From positions 1-43,979 of the forward strand of contig SEAD01000025.1 in NCBI GenBank assembly GCA_004173355.1: a stretch of DNA of 43,979 nt, written 5' to 3'. Shown here one piece after another: positions 1 through 10,400 of the stretch (position 1 is the first letter of the stretch; every line of letters starts with the position of its first letter). A model generated the notes under the pieces. It saw only the letters and a list, made by a program, of their open reading frames with translations. It was not told the DNA's origin and did no database searches. The stretch is from Chitinophagaceae bacterium (lineage in GTDB: Bacteria > Bacteroidota > Bacteroidia > Chitinophagales > Chitinophagaceae). The position numbers and the translations under genes are program-made.

Positions 1-353
1 GGCCATGATGCGGCAAGTCCCTGTATGGAAATAGTATAGACCCCCGGAGAAGCGAATGAGGTGAAATCGGCAACCCTCGTTTTCAATGGCGACCATTCCG
101 ATTTTGTTTCGGTTGACAATGCTCCCCGATACACCACACGCTGTTGCTGGTCCAGCAAAGCAAAACTATCAACGGTTGCGGCAGCCGTTATCACTGCAAG
201 TTTCTGTGCTTTTGGCAGGAATCCGACCTGGTTCAGTCGCACCGGATTGGCAGTTGCCTGGGAACTGGAATCAGCACCTGTAGCCAATAAAAAAAACACC
301 ATCAATAATTGGCCCATGTGGATCCGACGGAAGAACGTAGTACTATTTTTCAT
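1..353 (-). CDS. Glycoside hydrolase family 9 endoglucanase, N-terminal part (cut by window edge)
   Basis: The frame stays open from an ATG at 353 to the window edge, giving 117 codons. An N-terminal signal-like segment (MGQLLMVFFLLATGA) precedes a motif VRLNQVGFLPKAQKLAV. That motif is the hallmark of the CelD_N immunoglobulin-like domain that comes before the catalytic (alpha/alpha)6 barrel of GH9 endo-beta-1,4-glucanases. The ATG overlaps the stop of the GH95-like gene in an ATGA, so the two are translationally coupled in the same operon. By context it would cut the xyloglucan backbone. The catalytic domain is outside the window, so endo-activity and GH9 membership rest on the Ig-like domain alone. 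That domain is found almost only in GH9 proteins. Confidence 0.8.
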   Translation of the reverse strand, partial: MKNSTTFFRRIHMGQLLMVFFLLATGADSSSQATANPVRLNQVGFLPKAQKLAVITAAATVDSFALLDQQQRVVYRGALSTETKSEWSPLKTRVADFTSFASPGVYTISIQGLAASW

Positions 354-2797
354 TTCTGCTGGTTTCGTTTAAATGTAGCGGTGAATGTTTTACCCGCCAC
401 GAGTTTCACATCCATTGAACTGCTCCCCGCTTTAACGTGTTCGCCAGTTACAGGAAAGGGAAACAACAGCCTTACCTGCTGCGAGATGGGTGATACCAGC
501 GAAATATACACCGTATCCCCGGACCATTGCAGCACCGGCATGGTGATATTCCCACGTAACAGAAGACCAGAAACCTTCCCGGTTTTCCATTCTGCCGGTA
601 AAGCAGGAAGGACCTGGATCTCCCCTTCCGATGAATAGACAAGCATCTGCGACACCAGGTAAGGAAGACCTCCGCTGATATCGGTATTGAATAGTCCCCT
701 GACATTATGGAATGATCCCATGCCCCTGGACCAGTAAAGGCTGGCAAGCCAGTCCACGAGCCTTGCCGCAGTGGCACCATCACCGAGATGCGCGGCCGAC
801 GCGCCGAGTTGCACGAGGCCAAAGGCCATTTCCCCACCGCCATCGCCGTTACGGAATTTCATTTTCTGTGCAATCACTTTTTTTGCTGCTGAACGTAATA
901 CCGTGTCTGTGCGGAATTCAGGAGCGGTCTCATCATACAAGGCATACAATTGCGATGAATGGCGGTGCGGCGGATTTTCCTGAAGGCCCTTCCATGTCCA
1001 TTCCCGCAGCATCCCCTCATCGTCGGTCTGATAGGCTGGCAACCGGTTGAGCATCGATGACCATAATTTTACTTTCGCGGCATCCGTCCCCAGGATTTTT
1101 GCCGCCCTGATACAATTACTGAGTAATTGCCGGGCCACCATAATATCCATCGTGGCATTGATTACCGCCTGTGACCCCGTATTGAGCGGATCATTTTCGG
1201 GTGAATAGGATGGATTAAAAATGAGCCGGCCGTCGGGCCCGGGATAAAGGAAGTCTTCATAAAACAAGGCCGCTTCCTTCATAAAAGGATAGGCGCGATC
1301 CCTGAGAAAGTTTTTGTCAATAGTGTATTGGTAATACTGCCAGAAATAATCAGCTACCCAGCCAGCCCCTGCGGTCCAGAGGGTGAGACACCATTTCGGA
1401 CCAAAGTCGGTATCAGTCCCCGTACTCGTGGTATGACCCGGGATGTGAATCCCGCGGCAGCCAAATAAGGCCATTGCGCCTTTGCGGTAATCGTTGAGTA
1501 ACCGTTCGTGGTAAGCAAAAAACGGCAGCAGCAGTGAAGGCGTATTGCAAGGCAGATTCATCGACACAGCTGTTGCAAGATTGCCATCGTGTGTCATTCC
1601 GGATGACCAGGGCGCAGCCCATGTACCAGACCAGATGCCTTGCAGGTTCGGTGGATTGTAGCCCGATGCACAGATGATATTGTAGCGGCCGGCATCAAAT
1701 GCCCGCTGGATACGTCCTGTGTTATATGCAGCACCGGGCTGCAGTAATGATTCTTCCGCATGAAGGCGATCATAAGCGGGGTCACTGCCAAGGGTCAGCG
1801 ACACTTTGTTGAATAACGCTGCATGTATGGTGTTGTGTCTTGCCAGGAGGCTGTCATAGTTACAACTGAATGCCTGCAATAAATTGACTGGCCCTTCTGC
1901 CGGGGAACCAACCTCGCGGGAGCTTCCAGAATCAGGGAGGATCCTCAGCAGCACCACCACCTCATCGGCATCCTTTACCACTATGCCGTTATCATCCGCC
2001 CGGGTGTTTCCATTTGGCGCAAACACCCGGGCGATTCCATGATATCCCTGCACTGAACCCGGATTTTTTATCCTGAAAGCGGCGGTGAACCGAAGGAGCT
2101 GGCCGGATACGGCAGCAGATTCCATTTTGGAGACATGTGCATTCACCATACCCCACTGGTCCCATAATACGGGCCGGTGTTCCAGTTGAAGCCTGCAATT
2201 AATTTTCCCGCTCCCTTTGATGGATATAACCACCAGGCTATCTGCCCGCGACACAAAGATTTTCCTGCGGAAAGTCCCGGCATCTTCCTTCCAGTCGACG
2301 ATCGCCTCTCCCGTTTCATAATTAACCGAACGCTGGTAAGCAGTAATATTGGAAGAACCCTGTAAAATCCGGAGATCGAATGCCGGGATAAAGGGATCTC
2401 GTTCATCGGTGTATCCTTGATCCTTCCGCAGTTGTGCCGGTATACTTGCAGCATCCGCGTACCTGCCTTCCATCAGCAGGCGGCGGATTTCGGGCAAGCG
2501 GGATGCCTGGTCAATCTGTTTATCCGATCGTTCCTGTGGCAGGTATAAGGCAGCATGTGACAGGATCACCGTTTCTTCATGCGGTTCGCCCATCACCATT
2601 GCACCCATGGTTCCATTGCCCGTAAGCAACGCATCTTCCCAGGTGGCAGCAGGTTTCCAGCTGGTAAATCCTTTTGCGGGTGCAGGAAAAACGGATTGCC
2701 CGGAAAGGTGCAAAGCAAACAACATCGACAGACCCGGCAACAACAGTACTTTCATAAATACGTTGTTGTCAGACCTGATTGACAGGTACCTTTTCAT
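350..2797 (-). CDS. GH95-like glycoside hydrolase (divergent alpha-L-fucosidase family)
   Basis: An 815-residue exported enzyme. Residues 51-70 (WEDALLTGNGTMGAMVMG) are the characteristic GH95 N-terminal motif. NLQGIW (384-389) and the SPEN motif with the candidate catalytic acid Glu534 are also present, and the C-terminal part carries the typical GEIQVLPALP strand. Classical GH95 enzymes are alpha-1,2-L-fucosidases or galactosidases, which suits removal of terminal sugars from xyloglucan side chains. After NLQGIW the usual Asn-Ile-Asn segment is replaced by THDGNLATAV, so substrate and mechanism may differ from characterised members. Start choice is uncertain: an ATG at 2755 (residue 15) begins a textbook signal peptide (MKVLLLPGLSMLFALHLSG), while the ATG at 2797 adds 14 residues. 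The gap to the upstream gene is 26 bases; the downstream GH9 gene overlaps by 4. Confidence 0.78.
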   Translation of the reverse strand: MKRYLSIRSDNNVFMKVLLLPGLSMLFALHLSGQSVFPAPAKGFTSWKPAATWEDALLTGNGTMGAMVMGEPHEETVILSHAALYLPQERSDKQIDQASRLPEIRRLLMEGRYADAASIPAQLRKDQGYTDERDPFIPAFDLRILQGSSNITAYQRSVNYETGEAIVDWKEDAGTFRRKIFVSRADSLVVISIKGSGKINCRLQLEHRPVLWDQWGMVNAHVSKMESAAVSGQLLRFTAAFRIKNPGSVQGYHGIARVFAPNGNTRADDNGIVVKDADEVVVLLRILPDSGSSREVGSPAEGPVNLLQAFSCNYDSLLARHNTIHAALFNKVSLTLGSDPAYDRLHAEESLLQPGAAYNTGRIQRAFDAGRYNIICASGYNPPNLQGIWSGTWAAPWSSGMTHDGNLATAVSMNLPCNTPSLLLPFFAYHERLLNDYRKGAMALFGCRGIHIPGHTTSTGTDTDFGPKWCLTLWTAGAGWVADYFWQYYQYTIDKNFLRDRAYPFMKEAALFYEDFLYPGPDGRLIFNPSYSPENDPLNTGSQAVINATMDIMVARQLLSNCIRAAKILGTDAAKVKLWSSMLNRLPAYQTDDEGMLREWTWKGLQENPPHRHSSQLYALYDETAPEFRTDTVLRSAAKKVIAQKMKFRNGDGGGEMAFGLVQLGASAAHLGDGATAARLVDWLASLYWSRGMGSFHNVRGLFNTDISGGLPYLVSQMLVYSSEGEIQVLPALPAEWKTGKVSGLLLRGNITMPVLQWSGDTVYISLVSPISQQVRLLFPFPVTGEHVKAGSSSMDVKLVAGKTFTATFKRNQQK

Positions 2798-2823
2798 AGC
2801 TCATTATTGGTAAAAAAAGGCGG

Positions 2824-4536
2824 TTATTTAACCACCAGGTATACGACGGACCTGGCGGGAACGTCAATTTTTATTTCCCCGTTGACCGCAGCGCTGTTTG
2901 CCCTGATCGTTTTATACCCTGCGGGACCGCCGGTGCCTGCCGTGGGACCACTGCCATTCACCAGGACCTTCCGTGAAAATTCACCATTGTCGGTATCACC
3001 GGTCAGCACGTACCACCAGATCTTTGCAGGCTTCACCACGTTTTTGATGGTGATTGCAGTCACTTTGTTGCTGGTTGATTTATTAACGATCATGGCACCC
3101 GTTTCCCCTGATGTAAAGGAAGAACCATAGGCAAGCAGGTCTGCCGATGCAGTAGTCGCCAGCATCCGGTCACCGGTAAACTGTCCCATATAATACATGT
3201 AGTAAAAAGCCGGACGGGGATTCCATTTGGTGCCACCCGGTTCATCACCCTGGTCAAAGAGACCATGGTCATTGCCCGAGGACCAGCCATTGGCAAGATC
3301 CCAGCGACTGGTCTGCCCGTATTTGTTTTTTATCGCTTCTGCCAGCAGGATCGAGGCATGCATCCCATTGACAACAGAAACCTGCTGCATGGACCCTTCC
3401 GAGGTAATATTCCATTCGGTGAGTGCGATGGGTTTTGTTGTGGCCCCGTACTTTGTAAACTCGGCGCGCATGTACTCAGCCATACCGGTGGTAACGGTTG
3501 TTGCCGTATTCAATACCTCCGTTGCCGACGCATTCGTTTTGTAATTGGTATAATAACTGTGGATCGTGTAGTAGTCTGCTTTGTTATTGCTGGATGCTAG
3601 GACGCCCGCATTCCAGCCCTTATCAGTCGCGGTCTGCCAGCCTTGAGCCGGTTTCTCCAGCATATAGGCACTGATAAATATAGGCTTGCCTGTTTCGGCA
3701 GCCGCCTTTTTCATGGAATCGACAAAGACCTGTACATGGCGGCCATAGAGTTCACCGGTAATAATCGCTGGTTGCCCATCTTTGTTCAACGCGGGATCGA
3801 TGCGATACCCCGCTTCCCAGGTACCATTGGTTTCATTGCCGATTTCCCAGTATTTCGTCCGGCCGTTATCATACCTCACCCAGTCTGCTGCAAGATGTGC
3901 CGCTGTGGCAACGGGGTCATCACTGGTGCCATATCTCGCAAAACCATAGTTGACCGTGATCATGCCCTGTGCACCCGTTTGCTGGAGCAGGTTATAATAA
4001 TTATCAACGGAAATAGTCCATCCGTCGTTATTACGGCCATACCAGTAAGGATCGGGCACCAGCACACCATCGGCATCAAGATGCCCGGCGGGAGCGGTTG
4101 CGGGCTTATCCGGCCAGGAGGTGTTCCAGAAGTAAATATCACTGATGCTGCCACCGGGAAAACGGATCACTGATGGCTGCAGGTTTTTCAGGCTGGTCAT
4201 CAGCGGTGCTTCCGTAACAATCTGTGTCATCCAGGAATTGGCATTCTGTCCGAATACGGATCGCGGGATTTTTGTGATAACAGTTCCTGCATCGATATTT
4301 ACCGTAGCCGTTGCTGCGGCAGGCGGCAGTGCCAGGTCGGTGGACGCCGGTGTGGTGAAATTCCTCGGACTCCAGTCATCCAGGAAAAAACCAATCGTGT
4401 TGGCCACCGGCGGATCGATCGCGGGCACAACCGGCGGATCCGGGTCCACCGGTTCGGGGTCATCGACAGATTTGGTTTTCTTCGAGCACGCAATGAGGGC
4501 TAACAGGATCAGTATTGCAAAAACACGTTTCATCAT
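2824..4536 (-). CDS. Clan GH-A glycosidase lipoprotein, alpha-L-arabinofuranosidase-like
   Basis: A 570-residue lipoprotein. The signal peptide ends in lipobox LIAC (Cys17), followed by a Pro/Asp-rich linker (about 24-45). A (beta/alpha)8-type catalytic region follows, with RFPGGSISD (125-133), WEIGNE (230-235, candidate acid/base Glu235) and LTEWN (372-376, candidate nucleophile Glu374). The C-terminal part is a likely beta-sandwich ending in PARSVVYLVV. The layout of motifs is that of clan GH-A families such as GH51 and GH39, and similar Bacteroidota proteins are usually labelled alpha-L-arabinofuranosidase. I cannot assign the CAZy family with certainty; an endo-glucanase-like role on the glycan is an alternative. 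It lies 4 bases downstream of the surface glycan-binding lipoprotein gene, so the two are probably co-expressed and both surface-anchored. Confidence 0.65.
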   Translation of the reverse strand: MMKRVFAILILLALIACSKKTKSVDDPEPVDPDPPVVPAIDPPVANTIGFFLDDWSPRNFTTPASTDLALPPAAATATVNIDAGTVITKIPRSVFGQNANSWMTQIVTEAPLMTSLKNLQPSVIRFPGGSISDIYFWNTSWPDKPATAPAGHLDADGVLVPDPYWYGRNNDGWTISVDNYYNLLQQTGAQGMITVNYGFARYGTSDDPVATAAHLAADWVRYDNGRTKYWEIGNETNGTWEAGYRIDPALNKDGQPAIITGELYGRHVQVFVDSMKKAAAETGKPIFISAYMLEKPAQGWQTATDKGWNAGVLASSNNKADYYTIHSYYTNYKTNASATEVLNTATTVTTGMAEYMRAEFTKYGATTKPIALTEWNITSEGSMQQVSVVNGMHASILLAEAIKNKYGQTSRWDLANGWSSGNDHGLFDQGDEPGGTKWNPRPAFYYMYYMGQFTGDRMLATTASADLLAYGSSFTSGETGAMIVNKSTSNKVTAITIKNVVKPAKIWWYVLTGDTDNGEFSRKVLVNGSGPTAGTGGPAGYKTIRANSAAVNGEIKIDVPARSVVYLVVK

Positions 4537-4540
4537 GGTA

Positions 4541-5782
4541 TTATTTGATCCTTACTATACGCACGTTATCGACCGCTGCATCAAATGCAGGCAATGGTGT
4601 TTCACTGTCATTGTATAACATGATCTGCATCGTGGCACTGTTACCCCCTCCAGTCATGGCTGCAATATTCACCGGTGGTGGTCCTGCCGGATCATAGTTT
4701 CCCGTACCCACATGGAATGTATTCAGGGGAATAGTTACGGTTCTCCAGCCGGTAGTCTTGAATTCATTGCCCGGCGCGGTTTCCCATGGGGCATACCTTG
4801 CGAGGATATTAAAATTGCCGTTGGGCGCAATGATCAGCGATCCGTTTTTCCACGGGGTTTTTACAGAAATTTCAAATTTCAGTGCATAGTTGGCGATCGG
4901 TTCCGCCAGCTGGTCGTTGGGGACCCAGGCTCCGGCAGCTACCATCACGGCCCGGTTATCCGCATACCATCCGCCATCGCCCGCATTGATGGACGATGAA
5001 GGTTTTACCTGGATGTAATTACCGGTGTTGGCAGCAAAACCGGCGGAGTTGGTTTTATTACCACCCCAGTACTGCCAGCCAAAAAACGTATCCCCGTCTT
5101 CAAAATTGGCAAGGAACCCGGTTTTGGGTGCGCGATAGTTATCATACACAAACATGGATTTTCCTGAACCAAACTGTCCGTTCATCCGGATGGTATCCGA
5201 ACCGGTAATGCCCGCTGGTATAGAGACAACCAGTTCGGTGCCTGCCGGATTCACTGTAAAGGTGTTGCTGGTAGTTCCGCCTGGAAATACCAGCTGGGTA
5301 AGACCTGCGAGATCCGTACCCCGGAACGTCACTACTTCACCCGCGACTGCATTCTCGTTGGATGCCCAGGTAAACAGGGGTGCAGGTGGTGGCACAAGGA
5401 TCCGGTAAGCAAAGCTGGCTTCACCATGGGTGGTCACCACGCGGATATTGTTGGGCACATCGGGAACCGCCTCGGTAGGGGTTTCCAGGGGGATCTGTAC
5501 GATGATATTGTTATCGGTATTCAGCGCCGAATTGAATGTGGCTTCAAGGCCATTGATATAAAGCTGCTGCAGACCGGAAAACCCGTTTCCCTGGATTACA
5601 ATAAAAATCCCGGCGAGTGATTCGGTAAAGAAGCTGTCCCTTTTTAACGGGTCCAGCAATCGTACTTCATTGATTACGGGCGGACCGTCATTGTCTTTCT
5701 CGCAGGAAGACAGCGAGAGCAAACTACCCGCGAGCACGGCGAACAGGATAAAGATGTTTGTATTGGAAGAATATTTTTTCAT
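4541..5782 (-). CDS. Surface glycan-binding lipoprotein with IPT/TIG domains (SGBP-B type)
   Basis: A 413-residue lipoprotein: the signal peptide ends SLSSC (Cys27) and is followed by acidic EKDND, which favours export to the cell surface in Bacteroidota. Two IPT/TIG immunoglobulin-like repeats follow (about 35-125 and 135-220, with motifs such as IQGNGFSGLQQLYING and FRGTDLAGLTQLVFPGG). A C-terminal domain of about 190 residues is rich in Trp, Gly and Tyr and resembles the xyloglucan-binding domain of SGBP-B proteins. Such proteins bind the polysaccharide next to SusC/SusD and have no enzyme activity. The gene is 18 bases downstream of the susD-like gene. The exact ligand cannot be read from sequence; xyloglucan is inferred from the neighbouring enzymes. 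Confidence 0.82.
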   Translation of the reverse strand: MKKYSSNTNIFILFAVLAGSLLSLSSCEKDNDGPPVINEVRLLDPLKRDSFFTESLAGIFIVIQGNGFSGLQQLYINGLEATFNSALNTDNNIIVQIPLETPTEAVPDVPNNIRVVTTHGEASFAYRILVPPPAPLFTWASNENAVAGEVVTFRGTDLAGLTQLVFPGGTTSNTFTVNPAGTELVVSIPAGITGSDTIRMNGQFGSGKSMFVYDNYRAPKTGFLANFEDGDTFFGWQYWGGNKTNSAGFAANTGNYIQVKPSSSINAGDGGWYADNRAVMVAAGAWVPNDQLAEPIANYALKFEISVKTPWKNGSLIIAPNGNFNILARYAPWETAPGNEFKTTGWRTVTIPLNTFHVGTGNYDPAGPPPVNIAAMTGGGNSATMQIMLYNDSETPLPAFDAAVDNVRIVRIK

Positions 5783-5800
5783 ATGTCATTTTTGATGGGG

Positions 5801-7432
5801 TTATTCAGGTAACACACTGAAGTCAAACGCAACCGGGGCCTGGGACAATCCGGTGGCAACGGTCAGTTCACTTTCAGGGAATGGCAGGTAGACGGACTGG
5901 TCGGTAAACGTAAAGTGCAGTGGTGTAAACACGGTACTGTATTCCCTTGGAAGATTGGTACCAGCCACATGGGAGACCGTATAGTTGCCGCGATCCTGCG
6001 CGAGCACATACGCCCGCGCTGCTTCCGGTGCAAAATAATACCAGCGGAGGATCTCATACCAGGCGCTGCCTTCCATGGCCAGCTCAATTCTTTTTTCCTG
6101 GAAAATGTCGGTAAAACTGATCTCCGTTTTTTCCGCAACGCCAGCCCTTGCCCTCACCGCATTAAATGCTGCCAGTGCCTGTGCATCATTTGTCTGGGCC
6201 GCATTCCCCAGCACGGCATCGGCATAAATGAGCTGCACTTCAGCCAGCCGCAACATATAGGTATTGATGTAGGCGGCCATGAAATTACCCTTGCCTCCGT
6301 TATCAGCCGGTGACCCTACTACATACTTCTTGATGTATGACATGGTGGTCCCGGTTACCAGCGTGCCACCATTGGCGGCATTCAGTTCACCGTAAAAATC
6401 ATCATGGAGCATGGCCGTTGCCTTCCTGCGGAAGGAATCAGCAGGGTTTGCCAGGTAATATTTCAGCAGGTCAGCAGAGATCCCCTGCGCTGCACCCCAT
6501 CCGTCACCGGTCTGTGTGATCGATGGATCAAATGCCACATAAGCCTGGAATGAATTATTGATCCCCCAGGGCTGGCTGGATCCAGCCCATTGCAGGGCAA
6601 ACAACGCTTCCGGATTCGCGTTTACATGGTCGCTGTTGTTATATGCCCCTTTAAAAAGATCAGCATATTTATCCAGCAATGTAAGTCCGCTGTTGGCAAT
6701 TACATCACCTGCATAAAACTTCGCACTGTCCAGGTCTGACTGGTTGCGTGTTCCCGAAGCACCATAACCCGAACGGGTCAGGTACATCCGGGCCAGCATC
6801 CCCTCTGCCGACCACTTGCTCAGCCTTCCCTGTGCATAGGGCACGGCAGGCAGGTTCTTCGCAGCGAAGGTCAGGTCGCGGATAATAAACTGCCATACGT
6901 CTTCGATATTATTCCGGCGAAGTGTATTGCTCAACTGGGTTACGTTATCATACACAATCGGCACCGCGCCCCAGTTGCTTACAAGGTAGTAGTACGCCAG
7001 CGCCCGCATGAAGCGGCATTCGGCTATGCCTTCGTTTTTTATCGCGGCGGAAGCAGTGCTACCGGTGGCGTTTTTGATGGCAGCCATGATGGTATTGGAC
7101 TGGCCCACGATCTTGTAAAAGGATTTATAACCCGGAAGCAGGGTGCCTCCATCGGTTGACGCCACACCAAACTGGATATAGGCCGTGCGGTCATTTGAAT
7201 TGAGGTTGCCACCGCGTGCTTCCCCAAAAGCAAGGAAGGCCTTATCGTTGTAATCGAACCATACAATATTGTACAGTGGTCCGGTTGCGGCGCGGATCTC
7301 TTCATTTGTTTTATAAAAATTACCCGAGGTCAGTTGGTCGATGGGCGGACGGTCGAGGAAGTCTTTACTGCAACCCTGCATCATACCGGCAGCGGCCAGC
7401 AGCAGGAGGAAGAATTTATTACTCGTTTTCAT
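5801..7432 (-). CDS. susD-like: SusD/RagB-family nutrient-binding outer membrane lipoprotein
   Basis: A 543-residue protein with a lipoprotein signal (MMQGC, Cys21) and the usual SusD beginning FLDRPPIDQLTSGNFYKTNEEI. The central part has the TPR-like helices that pack against SusC (AECRFMRALAYYYLVSNWGAVPIV). The C-terminal region has the family motif FQEKRIELAMEGSAWYEILRW, followed by YLPFPESEL. SusD proteins form the lid of the SusC transporter and capture oligosaccharides at the cell surface. The gene follows susC with a 33-base gap, the normal order. Length and motif order are typical and nothing looks broken. Confidence 0.95.
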   Translation of the reverse strand: MKTSNKFFLLLLAAAGMMQGCSKDFLDRPPIDQLTSGNFYKTNEEIRAATGPLYNIVWFDYNDKAFLAFGEARGGNLNSNDRTAYIQFGVASTDGGTLLPGYKSFYKIVGQSNTIMAAIKNATGSTASAAIKNEGIAECRFMRALAYYYLVSNWGAVPIVYDNVTQLSNTLRRNNIEDVWQFIIRDLTFAAKNLPAVPYAQGRLSKWSAEGMLARMYLTRSGYGASGTRNQSDLDSAKFYAGDVIANSGLTLLDKYADLFKGAYNNSDHVNANPEALFALQWAGSSQPWGINNSFQAYVAFDPSITQTGDGWGAAQGISADLLKYYLANPADSFRRKATAMLHDDFYGELNAANGGTLVTGTTMSYIKKYVVGSPADNGGKGNFMAAYINTYMLRLAEVQLIYADAVLGNAAQTNDAQALAAFNAVRARAGVAEKTEISFTDIFQEKRIELAMEGSAWYEILRWYYFAPEAARAYVLAQDRGNYTVSHVAGTNLPREYSTVFTPLHFTFTDQSVYLPFPESELTVATGLSQAPVAFDFSVLPE

Positions 7433-7465
7433 ATGAAAAACTTTAATGTTAAGCGTAAGTATTTA

Positions 7466-10400
7466 TCAGAAATCAATCACTACCTGGGCGGAATACATGC
7501 GGACATTCGGATACCTGCCGGAGTCAACCCCTGAAATCAGGGTACCACCATATTGTACCATACCAATCTCCGGATCATAACCACTGTAGTCGGTAATGGT
7601 AATGAGGTTCTGTGCGTTCACCGACACACGCAGGCGTTGTACACCAAAGCGTTTGGTAAGTGATCCCGGGAGCGTGTAACCAAGCGCGATATTTTTCAGG
7701 CGGATATAGGATCCGTCTTCCACATACCACTGGCTGAGACGCGCGTTACCATTCGGATCGCCTGGCGCGATACGGGAGATTGAATTACCCGGATTGATCA
7801 GGGTGGTAGTGAGGCTATCGTTGATGTTATAACTCGTCGGGCGTGCAAAATTGCTTACCGAAGAGTAGTAGTTGCTGAATGTACCGGTACCAAGCGGCTG
7901 TTCGTTCCTGAACCGCTCATAATTGACTACATCATTCCCAATCGTACCAATGATGAATATATTCAGGTCAAAATTCTTAAACGTAAAATAGTTGTTGAAT
8001 CCGAAGCTGAATTTCGGCCATGGGTTACCAAGCACTGTACGGTCAAACTGGTCGATCACACCATCTGGTTTGCCTTCGGGTCCGCTGATATCCCTGAACT
8101 TGATATCGCCGATCCAGGTACCCTGTCCCGGGGAAATCAGACCACCCGGTGTTTGCCGCGCGTGGTTTTTGATCTCATCGTAATTCTGGAAAATACCTTC
8201 TGCGATATATCCGGTAAACAGTGACGGGGCACCACCTTCCTGCGAGAGGAACTGTGCGACGCCATTGTCATACGATGGTTTGATAGCCGTCAGGAGCTGG
8301 GTGATCTTGCTCCGGTCCCTCGAAATATTGAAGCCGGTTTTCCAGGAAAATTCTTTGTTGGAAATATTTACCGTGTTCACGGTCAGTCCGAAACCCCTGT
8401 TCTCCATCTTACCTACGTTAGTGGTAGGCCAGGAAATATAACCCGGTGAATAGGCAATATCCCCACCGTTATAAAATGCAAATGGGTTCGTGGTCAGCAG
8501 GCGGTCGATTTTTTTGATGTAGGCATCCCCGATCACTTCCAGACGGTTGTTGAACATATGCAGGTCAAAACCGATATTGGATGTTTTGGTGATTTCCCAT
8601 TGCAGGTCCGGGTTGGCAAAATTCTGAGGCAGGAAACCCGTACCCCATGCTGTTGGTACAGCCTGCAGTTGGGCATACACACCACCACCGGATGAGTTAC
8701 CGGTTGATCCGTATTCCAGTCGCAGTTTCAGGTCATTCACCGATGTGATATCCCGCATAAAATCTTCCTGCGAGATCCTCCAGGCCGCTGACACGGCGGG
8801 GAAGTTCGCCCAGCGTTTGTTCGATCCGAATGCGGAGGAACCATCACGGCGGAATGAACCCTGGATGATATACTTCTCATCGTACACATAATTCAGGCGA
8901 CCAAAATACGACTCCCGCGCCCCATCACTTTTAGTACTGTTGGCCAGCGAGGTGGTCTGCACACCACCGGATAATTCCTGGATATTATAGGTAACAAAAT
9001 TCTGGCGATAGCCACTCAGCCCTTCCGAACCGAATGACTGGGCTTCATGCGCAACCATGGCGGCGATACCGTGTTTGTTGAATTTTTTATCATAATGCAG
9101 GCGGCTGTTCAGTCCCCACCAGTAATTGTTATTTGCTGCCCTTGTGGACGAAGCGCTGGTCGACGGTACTACAAAACCGTTGAACTGGTAGCCGGGGTGA
9201 AACTGGTAATTGTTGTAATACTGCAGGCTGGTGTTTACTTCATTGTGCAGCGAAAACCCTTTCCCGAAATTGATGGTTGCATAAGCGCCACCAAGCATGC
9301 CTATTGCCTTGTTATAATCATTGTTGATATTGGCCAGTGCCACCGGGTTGCTGAATGCAAACTGCGTGGTATTGGGTCCGCCCCATGATCCATCAGGGTT
9401 CGTTACCGGTACTGACGGGTTCTGGCGCAGGGCCAGTGTAATGATCCCGGCGTTGGTGGTATTCACCTTTTCCTGGGTGCGGTTGAAAGCAAGATTGGTC
9501 CCGATCTTCAGCCATTTGCGGGTCTGGTTGTCGAGGTTCACCCGCACCGAAGCACGCTGGAAGCCCGATCCCGGAGCCACCCCATCCTGGTTGAAATACT
9601 CACCGGAAAGGAAAAAGGTAGTTGATGCACTGCCACCACTCAGCGAGAGGCCATGTTTCTGCAGTACGGTACGGCGGAACAGTTCGCCCTGCCAGTCGGT
9701 GCCTTTGCCCAATGCTTCAGGGTCATTGAATGCGGGTTCGGTAGCGGTACCACCGGCGCGCGCGATTTCATTGCGGTAGGCTGCGTACTGTTGCAGGTCC
9801 ATCACGCTGATCTTCTCCGGGAGGTCCTGCATGGTCCACAGGGTATTGGCCGAGATCTTTGATTCGCCCGACTTGCCCCTCTTGGTGGTAACGAGTATCA
9901 CACCGTTTGCACCGGATGTACCATATATCGCAGTTGCTGAGGGACCCTGTAATACATTTATGCTTTCAATATCATCGGGGTTGAGCCCGGACAATATATT
10001 GGTAAAACCTGTCGGGTGTGCATTGGGATCATCGGAGGGGTTGGATGGTTTGATCTGCACCCCATCGATTACATACAGTGGCTGCGTGCTGCCGGTGAGT
10101 GAACTTACCCCACGGATTACTACGGATGGTGCCGCACCGGGCTGTCCGCTTTGTGAGGATACATACACATTCGCAGCACGACCCTGCAGGGCCTGGTCAA
10201 ATGTCGGGTTCACGGTGCGTTGCAACTCCTGTGCGCTGACACTCACCTGCGAACTGCTCACATCTGTTTTTTTCATCTGGCCGTAACCGATCACCACTAC
10301 TTCATCCATCGTCTGGGTGGAAGCGGTAAGGCTGAAGTCCACTGTTGAACCCGATCCCACGGTTGATTCCTTCAACAGGAAACCAACGGATGTAACCACC

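Noticed and set aside
3643-4173. Open plus-strand frame of 176 codons
   Set aside because: It lies wholly antisense to the clan GH-A glycosidase gene, whose motifs are clear. The encoded product has no recognisable domain and is rich in Cys, Gly and Arg, as antisense shadows are.
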